A stretch of DNA of 64,000 bases from Alentia gelatinosa (Eukaryota; Annelida; Polychaeta; Phyllodocida; Polynoidae): NCBI GenBank assembly GCA_950022655.1, contig OX465588.1:23360527-23424526 (forward strand), given 5' to 3'. Position numbers and translations under genes: made by a program. Below, in pieces: positions 36,601 through 49,986 of the stretch (within the stretch, counting starts at the first letter, position 1; each line of letters opens with the position of its first letter). The notes beneath the pieces are model-generated. The model did not search any database, was not told the DNA's origin, and saw nothing but the letters and a program-made list of their open reading frames with translations.

Positions 36601-38187
36601 GTATACCCATGAGCCTTTTGCGGCATTCGCCAGAATTCAACCTGGAACTTTGACGCAACAACTCCCTGACAAGGCATTTACAGCATTCGACGTTATCTAA
36701 TACACGCAATCATATAATCAACATGATTATTTCATTAGACAGCCGGCGGAATAACGACATAATTACATGCATAGTTGATAAAAGTTGGTGTTATAAACCA
36801 ACGGTTCGGCAGGTATCACTTCCGTGGGACCTACTAGTATTGGTGCCAGCAGACAGTGATAAATAACTCAGTTAGTGGCAATCGTCATAAAACAAATGAC
36901 TTTGTACCCCGATTATGACATAATCTGGCATCTGGAGTGCAAAACCATTATATATTAATATGCTCGGGGTTGGCACCCCTTAGCAGTTATACCTGTGCGT
37001 GCAAAATGCTTTGTCTTTTCATTCTAACCTTGAAAAGCCTGTTAGCTTGACGTGAAGCAGTAGCAATTCATACAGAGATGACTATTTATACAGGAATATC
37101 ATTAGAATCTCCCTTCTAGAAGCCCTATTAATGATATTGAAAACGAGCCAAAATAGCTCTTTACCATACCAACAAGCGCAGTGCAAGGATAGTGTGTTAG
37201 AAGATGGTGGCCTATGGTTTCTCCCAGACCATATATGTATATTTATATGTGCAGCAAAACCAGGCCGCACCATTCTATCAGTAATTACAATCATTCTAGG
37301 ATTAGGTATAACCCCGATAATATGTGCTCCCAGCTTATCCTTAAAACCAAGTGTCCTCATGTATAACCTGCCTTATTGTTCTTTAATGTTCCTATTTGGA
37401 ATTGTAGATGCCTCTAGGGGATATAATGGCCAGGAATCCACTGAAAAGGTATTGGTTAGCCTTGTTAATCTCTGACAGTGTTCAGAGCGTGCGGAAGCAG
37501 GGTTTATGTGTTTGGTAACTATAATTTTATTTTCCTACTATCAAATATATTTCAAAAATTGAAGACATTCCAGGTTGGAGCAGGATATGTTTAGTAGTAG
37601 GACAGCTGCCTTTCATGATTGCGGTCACGGATATTTCAAGGTCTCTTTTTTTATAGATTATAGTAGTTTTACTGCTATAAATAAGTGGCAACCGTCCCGA
37701 CCTGCTTGATAGTTAATGCACATTAAATATTGCTAATCACTAGCATTGTTTTTACAATCTATATTCAGCCAGCTGAAAATATCAGAAGTATCCTGGGATA
37801 TTAATAAATAATTACCTAAACCAATGTGATATAATGATAAATGCAGCACATTTTCAACTAGATCAGTTTTGTGAATTTCAGAGCCACACTCCTGTACTAG
37901 ACTGTTCTCTGAAGGTAAAGCCTTCTTCTGAGTGGTTGTGGTTATTATGGTGCATCCCCGAATGACAGAATATGTTAATCATAATACCTAATCATAGAAT
38001 GATTGGCATTTCTGAATGAATGGTTCTGCCTGGTTTGGATACACTCATATAATATATATATGGTCTGGAAGAAACCATAGACCACCATCTCCTAATATAC
38101 TATCCTTTACACATACTAAGCTTTTAGGTGTTTCTGGAACTTGGGCAATGATCTGTAAGGATTAAGAATGTGTGATGACCAAATATT
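36601..38187. other. AT-rich non-coding stretch, nothing recognised
   Basis: A plus-strand frame of 114 codons (37131-37475) and the opposing minus-strand frame (37082-37360) have no recognisable domain or splice support and are regarded as chance frames. Confidence 0.4.
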
Positions 38188-38210
38188 GGGAGGGAGGGAG
38201 GGAGGGAGGG
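38188..38210 (+). repeat. (GGGA)n run, potential G-quadruplex
   Basis: Six GGG tracts separated by single A residues. This satisfies the usual G-quadruplex pattern with one-base loops on the plus strand. Confidence 0.9.
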
Positions 38211-38360
38211 ACTCTTTTTTTCCCAATTCCATAGAGGGCCAACCTTTTCTGTATTTCATTCACATAGAATTTTCCTTTGCATGAGTATATGTTTGGGGGT
38301 GGGGGGTCTGTGAGAGGTGGGAGGGAACTTTTGGATAGGTATTTCAGGTATGGACTGTGC

Positions 38361-38473
<113 letters not shown>

Positions 38474-41400
38474 GACTTGTTTGCACAGCTATATCCTACA
38501 TAGCAGTACACAAATGGATCAGTGGTGATGAGGTACGTAATGAGTTCCAGTTGAAACCGCCAGGTATGGAGTTACCATTTATGCTGCACACTTTAATGCA
38601 TTGAGAAAGTAATGAACTTCGAAACATCTTAGGTAACACATCTTGTAAAACATCAATGACAAATAAAGTGTAATATGTCTAAGGAAAACAGATGTAGTTG
38701 CCAAACAATATTTGTGGATGGTTGTATAACTTGTTTTAACAAGACGAAAAGCAGATATCTGAGGCATACTTTTACATTCATTAGGAACGACCTAGGCTGC
38801 AGATCATTAAAAGTTCCCTTTTTACCTAAGGGAAGCTTCTCCCCTTATAGTATCACGCAAAGTCTCTTGTTGGGAGTGTTTCTGGGAGGATGTTTATCTC
38901 TCATACCGCGGCCTGTCCGCATGCACAAGTATAGTTCTATATGCCTGCTATGGCCTTTAACAAGCATCATCCAAATCTCAAAGTGATACTTACAAACATG
39001 CAGTGATACTGATCCAAATGCACTAAGTGCATTCAAGAACTGCTTCTAGAGTGCGTCTTGTCTTCCATGGCAACATAATGGTCGATGTTAGTTCGCCAAT
39101 CCTTACATTGAGCGTGGGTTGCATTATTAAGTCAATCACAGCGTTGATGTACGTTTGTTATGTTAATGACAGATAACCAATCTTATAGTAGAAAGAGATA
39201 CTTTAATAATGTCAGGTACAGGTGCATCGCATTTATTGATACCTTGGCTATATCTTTTTAGTTTGATGCCCTTTTTGAGCTGTGACAATAGCTAGTGTCA
39301 TACCATACCAAATTTCTATGGGATAGGAATGGGGATTTATAGTAAAGACAGCTACACGGATGGGTTTTCAAAAATTAGATACCGCCATAGATTTTGGAGA
39401 TGAGGTGAGGTGTGTCATGCCTGGCTCATCATACGGCTCTGTAAACCGGCCCATTACCGACAGAAAAAATGTAGGCCTTTACCAGGAGTGCTGAAATTGA
39501 TGGTGAAGTTCTATTCATTTTGGCAATCCTTGGTGGTCCATGCCCATATCTTATTTGACAGAAATACCAGACGAATAAACGAATTGTGACCTTGGAACAG
39601 ATGTCAAAAATCATTATCCACATCTTAATAAACTACCTAAAATTCTCTAAGCACCAGACTCTCCTTTTAACATACATGGATGACTTAGGAAAGACAGGTT
39701 TACTCCAGCACCTTATGCATTTGTCAGTCATATTCCCCCTGACATTGGCAAAGCTTTTGACATGAATATCACTATTTTGTTAGACATTTTACTGCAGGTG
39801 ACAATTTATGTTTTAAGGATGGTAATTTACGAGCATTTCCCCCTTACACAGAACCAAATTCATAGGATTTCTTCATTAGTACAAGCGACACCTCACGCTC
39901 ATGCAGCAGTAAAATGAACAGGATACCTACAAGGATCCGCTTGCTGACATAGATAATATAAACCGCTTTATTGCGTTTAACATAGTGTCTAGAGCGAGGT
40001 ATGTCTTGATAATGTGAAGAAAGTATATGCATCTGTACTTGTATCAACACTACTTGGTTATCAGTGTTGCTTAGTGTAGGCTTGGCTACTCCGAGATACA
40101 CACATAAAAGTAATATCACTGAAATTTCGAATTTTGGGTCTGGCGATAGTGGTTTGTCGGGGATATTCTAATAAACGTCGTATTTGAATTCATCCTAAAA
40201 AGATGACGCAAACCACTAAGCTGATTCAGTTAAGGAGCATGTAAAATATATCTGCGCAAGAATGAAAATGCTAGAAGGAAACAATCCAAGCAATCACATG
40301 CGTTATTCCCCATATTGCAATGTAATACTAGCGTTAGGTGTTTGGTAATGACATGATCATGGACATGACATAAGATTTTGATTTCCATCATAAACCTGAG
40401 TCAGCCCACCAGGAGATAGGTAATGAGCCATAACGAGACCAGTAATGAGGGAAGATACAGGGGAGGGCCTGTGCCGAAGTGTTTCCTTATTGGCAGTGCT
40501 GAAGGGGGCCTTCTGCCAAAGTAACAACGAGCATACCTTTATGTGTATAGACCAAGTGTCTGATTTCTAGTGGGTCTCACTATCTCTTGGCAGCCGCCCA
40601 TGTACTTTGGTTTTTCTATTTTTTCTTTTACTTCACTATATTCTTTCATCCCTTCCTTCATAGATAATGGAACAGCGAAAGAAGGAATATGCTGAGAAAT
40701 ATCCGAAGATCGGATGGTACAATCGTATTTTCTGATTACATATATCACCCATTGAATACAGATGAAGATTTATAAAAGTCAATGGCTTATCACTCAAATT
40801 TTTCTGGTCTCAAATGATGTGATTGGAGCATATTTCTTTTTCACGACTCGAAAGGTTCCATGCAGATCACTAAGGTATAGTTAAAATCTCTGATGGCCTA
40901 GTACTGCTCATATCTTTGTCAATCATAGATCTGTCTATTAACAACATGTTATGAAAGAGCATTATAAAATCCCCAGATAAACAAGAGACAGTTGGATTGG
41001 TGAATGAAGATCTACTAGCTTTCAGATCTGCTGAATTTGTACTTGTGGGTTGAGTAAGGTAGTCGAGGAAGTAGGAAGCAGAGGGAGTCGGTGGATAGAT
41101 CAATTGTTGGGTGAGAGTTTATGTGGAGTAATAGTTAAAGCGCCAAGTATCTTTGTTACATCGGGGTAGCGAAGTTTTCGCAAAGTGCATCTATAACAGG
41201 TATTGCAGAACGAGTATATACCAAAATAGGTACAAATAGAGACAGAATTAGTGAGTATTGAATGGGTGTTCATTGCTGTTACCCCGTACTCTTTGCTCAT
41301 GAATGGATCAAAGTTCAGAAATACTTCCGCGTTGTTACCGACTACCTTTAGCGCGGCTTCCAGCAAGGACGATGTGTTTTATCTTTATCCCTGCTGGTGT

Positions 41401-41709
41401 TATGTGAATGCGTGTGGAGGCGACACAGGTATGGCCTGCTTAAACCAGAAGTCTGTGTTCCTCAAGGGCAGGTGGGAAGTGATGGCTGGTGCAAAGACAG
41501 GCAAGCCATAACCCTATTCAGCTAGAAGCCTCTTTCGACTGTTGTTTGAAGTAAAAGCAGAGATGATCGGCGGGAAAGCTATTGAAAGCACACTGGTCCA
41601 TTAATCACCTAGGGATACAAAGTGTCTAGCCATACAGTCATATTAGGCTGGAGGTGGTAGTGTATTACTTTCGGGACTAGTCGCTGATTTAGCCCATATC
41701 ACTGATGTT
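38474..41709. other. AT-rich non-coding stretch, nothing recognised
   Basis: Short chance frames only; none of those at 38675-38986, 39844-40119 or 41100-41366 carries a recognisable motif. Confidence 0.4.
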
Positions 41710-41710
41710 T

Positions 41711-42048
41711 TGTGTCACCCCTGGTACAGGTTTAGCCATAGGAATAATATTGAAAGGATTTCCACAATGATCACCGACGTGTAGTGACAATACTATGCCA
41801 TGTTTGTGGCCGATTAATGTGAGATGATGTCTCAAGCAATCAGCGGCCAGGATTTCAGAAAGTAGACAAAACATCAAGATAGAGATTCATTTGACTCTCG
41901 GAAAAATTATTCAGATATTATAATGTTATCCTCATGTCTGTGAATGGGATCAGAATTGTACTCGGCTTTCCCTTGATGACGATTAGGGCACATCCAAACT
42001 GTTTAAATATTGTTTATTTAGACGAATCTCGATCCAGTTCTAAATAAC
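41711..42048 (+). mobile_element. Hairpin-rich repeat, copy D (degenerate)
   Basis: Starts GTGTCACCCCTGGTACAGGT and keeps TTAGCCATAGGAATA, a degraded ACTATGCCATG..GTGGCCGATTA version of the 9-bp stem, and the GTACTCGGCTTTCCCTTGATGACGATTAGGGC block where copies A and B have the GGCGAAGCC hairpin. It ends with TTTAGACGAATCTCGATCCAGTTCTAAAT. Orientation and block order match copy A, but base pairing in both hairpins is lost. Confidence 0.65.
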
Positions 42049-42457
42049 TATTTGAAATGTTGGTGTATTTACTACTAGGGTGCCTACGATGTTAGAACCA
42101 TACATTGTGTTGCATCATACTTTATGTATTCATACACGTATCTTTTGTCATTTTCTGATAAAGATCTATATGTCAATAGAGTTCATAGTCAATGAATTAA
42201 AGCTACCCAGTTTATGCAAGAACGAGATGTTCAATCAATAGATTAAGTCAAAGACCTCGTTACCTCAGAGTAATTCTGGAAACTTAAAGACAAACAATGA
42301 GCAGGCTGTTTCAAAATGAATCCTTGAAAGATAACAAGTAAACTAAGTGAGGTTTGGCAAAAGATAGAAAAGCAAAAGAAACGACATATCAGACAAAGCT
42401 TAGACTCAAATACCCTTAGATAGTAACGCTTTTTAATTGGACTAAGCGTAAGCCAAA

Positions 42458-42459
<2 letters not shown>
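42049..42459. other. AT-rich non-coding stretch, nothing recognised
   Basis: No exon, element end or tandem repeat recognised between copy D and the TA microsatellite. Confidence 0.45.

Positions 42460-42511
<52 letters not shown>
42460..42511. repeat. (TA)n microsatellite
   Basis: An uninterrupted run of about 26 TA dinucleotides. Confidence 0.97.
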
Positions 42512-42516
<5 letters not shown>

Positions 42517-43857
42517 TGCTATATGTTCATGTTAATGTCATTCAGGTACTATGGACAACATATTCAGAAACACTCAATCCTGTAAAGCGTGATACCTAGG
42601 CAATCCTACTGTTGGAAAGGAAGTTGAATTCAAATACTCATGTCAACGATATTGAGTAAATCAAGAACTCACTTTCAATTGAGATATTTGATAGAACTAG
42701 CAACTCCATTCGGGATGAGATCCTATGGTGTCCCAAAGGGCAGATACAGGGGCATGTATAAGCTATTTCATAAGATTGGTACCTAATTCAGACAACTATA
42801 TATAAACAGATCGAAGCAAAGGTAAGTTGATTTATTGAAAGATAAAATTAGAAGAAGGGGAATGAAGGCTTGATAGCATTAGATAACAAGTGAAGCGTTG
42901 ATATCTTCTTTCATGGTTTTTTACCGATGTTTTCTTAATTCTACATTTTTGCAACTTTTCGTTCAGAACACAATTCGAGGGGCACTGATGCTAAGGGAAT
43001 TATCAACCAACAATTGCCGGGCTTCAGGTTTCCCTAGGTTCATAAATCCTGTATTACATTTTGGTATTTTCTCATAAACAAAGCCCCTTAGTTAACGAGC
43101 TCTACCTAATGCAGACACTTCCTAAAATATAAATAAATCCTAATGTCTAAGAACCACCAATATCTCGTCGCCTCTTAATCTGGGAACATCGCCTAAATAC
43201 AGGCACTGCCTAACACATACAGACTTTCAGTATACAAACTCAACTTAATATATTAGCAATACCAGATGTGCATATATTTCCTACGTACGAATATTCCCTC
43301 GTATACCAACACTAGTATTGGTACCTACACACCGCTTACAGTTAATCAGGAATCTAGGAATACCTCCGAATATACAAACAGTGTATGGGGTACACAAATA
43401 ATGCACGGTTTCCTTGTCACCTGTAAACGCCCGCGTACAATGGTCGTAAATGAGGACAATGAGTGGGCGGCTTCTTCAGAGGTGGCTCTGATCTTGACTT
43501 GAAATAGCAGTGTGCTATATTCCGCATCAATACGCTCATACAACCACCCATCCCTCCGTACTGACGTCAGTAGGGATTCCAGACATAAATACCCTTGGTG
43601 GTATATCTACACAATAATCGATGGTTTAATGGACAGGCGATCGTAAACTACGAGAGGCTGACGCGTGGTAATACACGTAGAGCGTATGCATCACGACGTC
43701 AACCTCAAGTGGCTTACAGAGCCGTCTGTCCACAAAACCATCGTTTGTTGTATTTATTATCCATCTTCGCCAATAAATTAACCCCAGGAATTGCCATATC
43801 AAAGGGTATTTCACCGGAGACTGTTTGCTTAGCTCTATAACACAAATGGCCATTTTC
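42512..43857. other. AT-rich non-coding stretch, nothing recognised
   Basis: Only chance frames. The frames at 43266-43502 and 43595-43840 show no domain or splice support. Confidence 0.4.
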
Positions 43858-43911
43858 CCGTATACCATGGCTTTGAGGCCGTATACCACGCTTTTGAAGC
43901 CATATACCATC
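43858..43911 (+). repeat. 21-bp tandem repeat, about 2.5 copies
   Basis: Units CGTATACCATGGCTTTGAGGC, CGTATACCACGCTTTTGAAGC and CATATACCATCG start at 43859, 43880 and 43901. Confidence 0.85.
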
Positions 43912-46900
43912 GTTATATCATCTGGCAGCTTTTAAACAATGGGCCGTGGGATACTGAATCCCCAAACGTTCTCAATGGGTACTTTGTATACATTTATTTA
44001 TTGATAAATGATATCAGCGTGTTTGCCCCAGAATTAACGGCATTAACAGCATTTCTGGAACTCGATAAAAACTTCAAAAAGTATGTTATATGGAAGATAC
44101 CAGATACAACAATCCCAGGGTATCTAGAGTGTAAAGGATTATTACGGTCTGCCTCAGCACTGTGAGGTGCTAAATATATGTATACCGAATAAATGATAGC
44201 ATAAAGGAATGAGTGAGATGTGTTGGACTGGTGGTCGATTCCGGATGGAGCACGGAAACGGAAGGATTTGATGCTGAGTAACATACAAACTGTTAGAACT
44301 TGCCAAACAGAGAACAACTACTTTATTTTAAACCGAATGTTTTAAGCTTGATATCTTTACCATTCACGGAATAAAGCATACTTGCAGCATTATACCATAT
44401 CCGACTACCAAATCAAACATGAATAAATGTTGTTTTCCTGTCTGATGGTTGCGATGCACTGTAAATACACTACCAGAGTCTGGGTTTCAGTCAAATATTG
44501 TTATCAGAAATGAATGAATTTGCAGCACAGATTCCAAAACCTAATGAAAATATCAATCAAAAATTTGCCTATTACGTTACAAACAGGAAGCGACAGATAG
44601 ATAATGGGTATTCTCTAGGTACAAGGGAGCGACATGGTCGCCTGGAATACCTTCTCTGTGGGCCTCGTCCTATGTGACTGGGGACCAGGGTAATTTGAGT
44701 AGGGAAGATGAAGGGGCTGACAACTGGGTTTTGAAAGCCCTCTGTGACATGTTGCTCGGCCTGGTAAAGACGGCACTGTAGCGGGCAATCAGTCAGCCTC
44801 CGCTCTACGATACCATCACCCGGGTCAGCTACGAATTAATCAGTGCCTGTCAGCAAACGACACCCTTGTAGATTGTTTTCCAAACCAACTCTGCAAAGAT
44901 TTAATCATAGGGACATGTTCGTGTTTTTCCTCTTTCCCTGGAACAGTAGTATTCTATTTATTTACTATTTCACTGGAGCTTGATTGACTGTATCTTAGCT
45001 TCGGAAAAATCTTGCATTTGATGTTGTTCAGTGAGTGTTATGACACAGTAAAAAGAATGGATATGCCAGGACCTTTAATGGGATATCTTTAAATGTCATA
45101 TCTTTATTTTCTTTTACTAACTATCAAGCCAGCACGATTTGGTATATATACATTCAATGTCTCTAAAGGGCAATGCTCTCACTACAAATTACCATTTCAC
45201 CGACGCATTTTACCTACTCTACGCTCACGGCCTCGCCCTAGTGTATGTTTTATTTGCATAAACACATACCTAAAGATCAGATACCTTTTACATGTGCACA
45301 TACTTCCTATAGAAGACAGGACGTGTGTTTACGATGTTGGGATGTATCCTCTTCTTATCTTACTACTTCCAATAATCGATATAGGCAGTTTACTGCTTAC
45401 CTGCTGTATCCAGGGTTCATGAATGCTATGGCCCTTGTTAAGTAGCATTTGATGGCACGCCTGTAGGTATTATAAGGTGTATTCATACTACAGATACTAC
45501 AGATAAAAACGGGTCAAGTAGGACGTGAGCGCATTGTGAAAAAAATGTTCAGGAGTTGGAACAATGATCTTATGGGAATCTATGTTTTTTATGAGGCTGA
45601 TATGTCAGGTTTTCGCCTTGGTTGAGAGTAATAAATGCAAATCATATTTACAGGTAGTCAATGCTACAAGACAGGTGGCATGTTGCTTTGATGTATATTC
45701 TATAAAGAGTAAATAATAATTAATGAGATGGATAGAAGATGATCGAACATCGATTATTCAAGGAGATGTCTCTTTTACTTGTAGGTTTACTTTCCAATAC
45801 TACTGAGGGTTGTTTAATATTATTTTGGTTAAAAGAAATATCGCATTGATGTTTTATTCAGATTGTTAAAGCAACGGAAATATTGAATGCTGATTGTATA
45901 TCAGGTCTAGAGCTTCATCACACACCAGCATCCTTTTTGGAATGCCGGCATCATTCACGTATAGTAAAAGTGTGATATAGGAATCAAGGGTTTTGCTTTG
46001 GTCTAAATACCAAATATATCCCCGTTGATCATTATCAATCAATGGAAAGCACCCTGGATGGGAGGTAAATACAGAATTGTATAGGTTATAGCTGCTAACC
46101 TTACGAAGTGTATTACTTGCCTCAAACAGCTCATCCTGTTTCTAGATTATCATGCATACATATGTACACTAAGGACTTGTTACATCTAGCTGGTGTGTAG
46201 CTATTGAGACATTCACTACACATCACAACCTCCACAGTGCCCAAGGACAAAGGTGTTAATACCATATCTGAGAATGGCTAAAGTTCAAATTACTTCGTGT
46301 TCGTTGTCATCTCAAATACCCTTTGTCTTCAACAACTATGGGGAAGAGTGAAAGTAGATCACACCTTGATCACTACCCACAGGTTACCCTGAAAAGGGTC
46401 CACACGAATATCTTGATGAGATGCATTCGCTTCCATCCCATCCTTTGATTAAGGATCGAAGGTTTAGTGGCCACTCATTGATCGGTAACTAGCGTGTGTG
46501 ATGCCTATAAAGAAAGCCTGGTGGACCGTGCCCCTAACCTATATAGGAAACAGTTATGACGACAGACACTGAACGGGCGGCTCGTGTCCAAGGTCCAGAA
46601 TACCTCTTACACTGATCAGTGAGATGGGTTTGTGCCAAGGCTATACATGCCAGAGATTGGGAATGGTGCTAATAGAAATGAAGGGTAGGGTGGCTCTCTG
46701 TTCTGTGGCCAATCCCCCTCAGGGACATTGCACCCTCAAAGCAGTCTCACTTCATACGCCTCCCCACTTACATCTACCTGAGATATTAGTGGTCACTTTG
46801 GTGTTGGTATCAGGAGGTGTAATTCAGTTAAGGCGGAGGGAGGGACGGATAGTAGTGCGTATAGATAGCTGGGCGGGATTGATCGATGCCCTGTGAGCAG

Positions 46901-47086
46901 CTCGCTCTATGGGTTGTCATCATTGGTTATTAGGAGCAGCTCATACTGAGGCAAAATGCGTAAGCTGAATATGTTTGGTGGTAATGGAGTAGCTCTATGA
47001 GCTGCTCATCATTGCCTATTGTCACATACACCGACTTCGCGCACATAGACTCCTCACGTCCTCGCTGTACATCATCTAGCAGTCCT
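43912..47086. other. Non-coding stretch, nothing recognised
   Basis: Likely intergenic sequence or the 5' part of the lectin-CUB gene. The first, signal-peptide-coding exon of that gene should lie upstream of 48920, but no candidate exon here could be supported. The frame at 45093-45422 is not a convincing signal peptide exon. Confidence 0.35.
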
Positions 47087-47383
47087 GGGACCTGTTTCAC
47101 TAGTTTCGTGACATGTCTAGATGGTGTCCGGTTTCATAAGAATTGGACACTAGACTTCGTTTTGTCCGTTCTTGCTTGCACTGTTGGTGCCTCTTTTCAT
47201 GTCTGTCTAACACTTTTGTCACGAAACTAGTGAAACAGGTCCATGATGTGTAGATTTGTCTAATTCTTATGTTTGGGGTGTGTCTTTTTCTAAGGGCAGC
47301 TACTTGTATTGTCACGAAACTAGACAACCCCAATGTCTGTATGGTGTCACAGACATGTCACAAAACTAGTGAAACAGGTTCCA
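47087..47383. mobile_element. Fold-back (inverted-repeat) element
   Basis: The left end GGGACCTGTTTCACTAGTTT followed by CGTGACATGTCT is mirrored by AGACATGTCACAAAACTAGTGAAACAGGTTCC at the right end, an arm of about 33 bp with two or three mismatches. A third, inverted copy of the arm motif lies inside at 47218-47243 (GTCACGAAACTAGTGAAACA) and a shortened one at 47311-47325. No coding capacity. A target-site duplication could not be fixed. Confidence 0.7.
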
Positions 47384-47399
47384 GACCTACCGTGATCCC

Positions 47400-47700
47400 A
47401 CAGTAGCCGATTAAGTCCTACCTGACCCGGCCTCAACTGACCCCCTTTGAGTTGCTCCACCGGCTCAGGTAAGGTTCGGGTAACGACTGGAGGAGATGTC
47501 AATCACCTCCACGGGTCGCCTGACCCCTGCCCCCTCCACGAGCTGTTCCCCACCTCACCGCTATCACCTCCACACCCTCTCTCTGTACTATGGCAGCACA
47601 GATTGCCTCTGCAAGGGGCGCCCACTGGAGGAGATTGGATTGTGATGATCGGTGTGAGGTGGGGGCGGATTTATGGCCCATTAAGGCCTCGCGTTTGGGT
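47400..47700. other. GC-rich patch
   Basis: C-rich stretch (CACCTCCAC-like words near 47508 and 47568) on the plus strand. The frame at 47447-47782 shows no recognisable domain or splice signals. It lies about 1.2 kb before the lectin exon but is too poorly defined to be called a promoter. Confidence 0.3.
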
Positions 47701-48919
47701 GCCTCGTCTTCCTGATGACTTCATTTCAATGGATCCACAAGTGGAATGCATTGAATATTCGGCCTGGGTTGAAGAGTGTTGAAAATACACATACATACCC
47801 CAACCCCTACCATGTTGACTGCCCTGAATTCGAACCGTTATAGGAAATTATGTTTTATATTCTATCTATATCAACCATGACGTCCTCATTGATTACTGCT
47901 GAAGTACATGGGATTTTGAGAGAAAATGTCTAACTGAGAAATACCTCCCTCCCCTTTCCCAATTGCCAATATAATTCCTCCTGTCATACACTGTTGTTGG
48001 ATGAAGTATACTAAATGAATCAAGGTTACTTAGTTGATTTCATGCGACTTTTGTATGTTTACGACCTTGTCTCTACACGCTCGAAGGAATCCTTAAGTAT
48101 CAGTACCCTATCAACTTTATAATGCTAAAACTGATCTTGCTCAGCATTGATGTCGAGGATTAAGCTCATAAGGAGTGACTATATTTACCACCTAAGGAGA
48201 ATATTATGATTTATTCCGTCTTTGCAAAGTCTGCCCTTAATACAGGTGCACTGAGTTCACCTTCTGGATCCTAAACGTCCTTTGAGATCGAAGGTTTTCG
48301 CTGATAGCAATTGTCCTGGTCGACAATAGCAGCCACCTTAGATCTCGCATCCAACGCTCTTATCTTTGGCAATCTCTTCCTTTTCTCCATAAGAAAATTG
48401 TACTAAAAGGAGATGTATTAAATATGACTTGAAGAAGACCTATGAAATAGGCTATTGAATATAAACTGACACATAAAGAGCACATTAAACGCCATGTCCT
48501 CGATTTCTTTTCGATTGCTCTTTGGTTTATATTTTTCTTATGAATGTGGTTTCTAAATGCGGCATCTTCAGTAAGAAATCTTCTGCGAAGTTCTATATAT
48601 ACAGTCCTATTGTAGGGTTTCTATTCATAGATATGGTTTTATAGCTTTTGCGAGCGCCTCAGTGTCATCAGTTATTTTTGCTAATGTTGACAGAGGCAAA
48701 TCCATATTCTATGTGTGAATTTGTTTTAATCCTGGTAACCGCAACAATTGCAAGCAGCTGCAGTCAAATAATGGATGTTCACTTCAACTGGAATTCCGAT
48801 TGGGAAGCCTTGATGGTACTCCCTCATTCCTTTTATCTCTGTCTTATTCGGCTATGAATATTCTGCATTTTCCTGGCTGAATTTGATCAACATTTTCTCC
48901 CTTTTCTTATGTCTTCCAG
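47701..48919. other. Probable intron upstream of the lectin exon
   Basis: No exon recognised. The interval ends in a 3' splice site, TTTTCTTATGTCTTCCAG, with a pyrimidine tract. The 69-codon frame at 48648-48857 contains a hydrophobic stretch (FVLILVTATIASSCS) that resembles a signal peptide. It would leave an intron of only about 190 bp or less with no well-matched donor, so it is not called. Confidence 0.45.
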
Positions 48920-49207
48920 GTATCAAAGAATACTGTGAGACCGAGTTACTCAACGCCACATGTTCCCACCCCGATGACGTCATCCTCATGCGTCACGCAC
49001 GCTACGGGCGCATGCGCATGGGGCGCTGCGTCAAGCTGGACTATGGTCACGTCGGGTGCTCCTCGGACGTCCTTGACCTTGCGGATTCGCGGTGCTCCGG
49101 CCGGAAACAATGCATCATTCGTATCCCAGACGCTCTGTTCGCTCAGACCCAGCCATGTCCCGAGGATCTCAAACCCTACATGGAAGCCACGTTTGAATGT
49201 GTGAGAG
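48920..49207 (+). CDS. Exon coding for a SUEL/rhamnose-binding-type lectin domain
   Basis: This 288-bp exon is bounded by a pyrimidine-rich acceptor ending CAG at 48919 and a GTAATA donor at 49208. Both borders are phase 1, as is common for shuffled extracellular domains. Its 96 residues form one complete Gal_Lectin/SUEL domain with eight cysteines at exon residues 6, 15, 37, 47, 59, 65, 80 and 94. The family YGR motif is at 29-31 (HARYGRMRMG), and the usual DPC motif appears as QPC at 78-80. NAT at 12-14 is a potential N-glycosylation site. Known members bind galactose or rhamnose, or serve as adhesion modules (latrophilins, EVA-1); the ligand here is unknown. The exon is GC-rich against AT-rich introns. 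It splices in frame to 58917. The signal-peptide exon is not identified, so the gene is partial here. Confidence 0.9.
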
Positions 49208-49986
49208 GTAATACATCAAGCTCCATTCCTTTTATTTCCATCACAAAAATGCTAAATGTTGCTGCTGGATGTGCTCAGGGACCATCATTCCAGATAATGA
49301 ATGGGTTCGGTTATTTCACTCTTTAAATTCAAGTGCATGGATAAAAAGTAAAAATATAATTTGTCATTGGGAAAGGGCCATGATGTTCTACCAAATCTTG
49401 CTTACTTTGAAAGAATGATGCTATTAATAATACCATCTTGGCGTCAAATCCGCCTAGTCGTCTTTTTTTAAATAGCACTGCATTATGACCACACATAATC
49501 AGACAAATGTCTGGGTGTCAGGTAAGGAGAAACTTTTGCATTCTGAGTAACATCTTTCTCATCTTACAGCGCTAACAATAATGCAGGCACACTATTGTGT
49601 TGGTGTTAAAAGGTCTAAGAGGTGGTACTTCAGTTACTTGACAGATAGACTGCATGAACTAAGCACCAAGATCACCCACCATAACAGGTGTGTGGTGCCT
49701 GTCAAGTATCTTCAAGTTGCCAATTATTATATCTCCACCGTCTACTTGTAAATGGCTTCGCTTTCATGGCTATTGAGACTTTTTACTGACACATCCAGGC
49801 GTTGCATCGATTAGGGAATGTCTTAAGTAGTTCTGGATATAATGTGAGAGTAGAATTGAGAGTAAGGTGAAATGACACAACTTCAGAAGTCCTTTCTCTG
49901 ACGTCAATATCTACAGCCTATTAAGTTGTATGTAGAGCCGCTCAGTACATAAATGAAAGAGGTTGCTTGGAATATACAGCGCTTAA

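Noticed and set aside
37082..37475. Opposed frames of 114 and 92 codons
   Set aside because: Mutually overlapping on opposite strands, AT-rich, without domain or splice support.
48648..48857. Possible signal-peptide exon just before the lectin exon
   Set aside because: The hydrophobic stretch is suggestive, but the intron would be under about 190 bp and no good in-phase donor is present.
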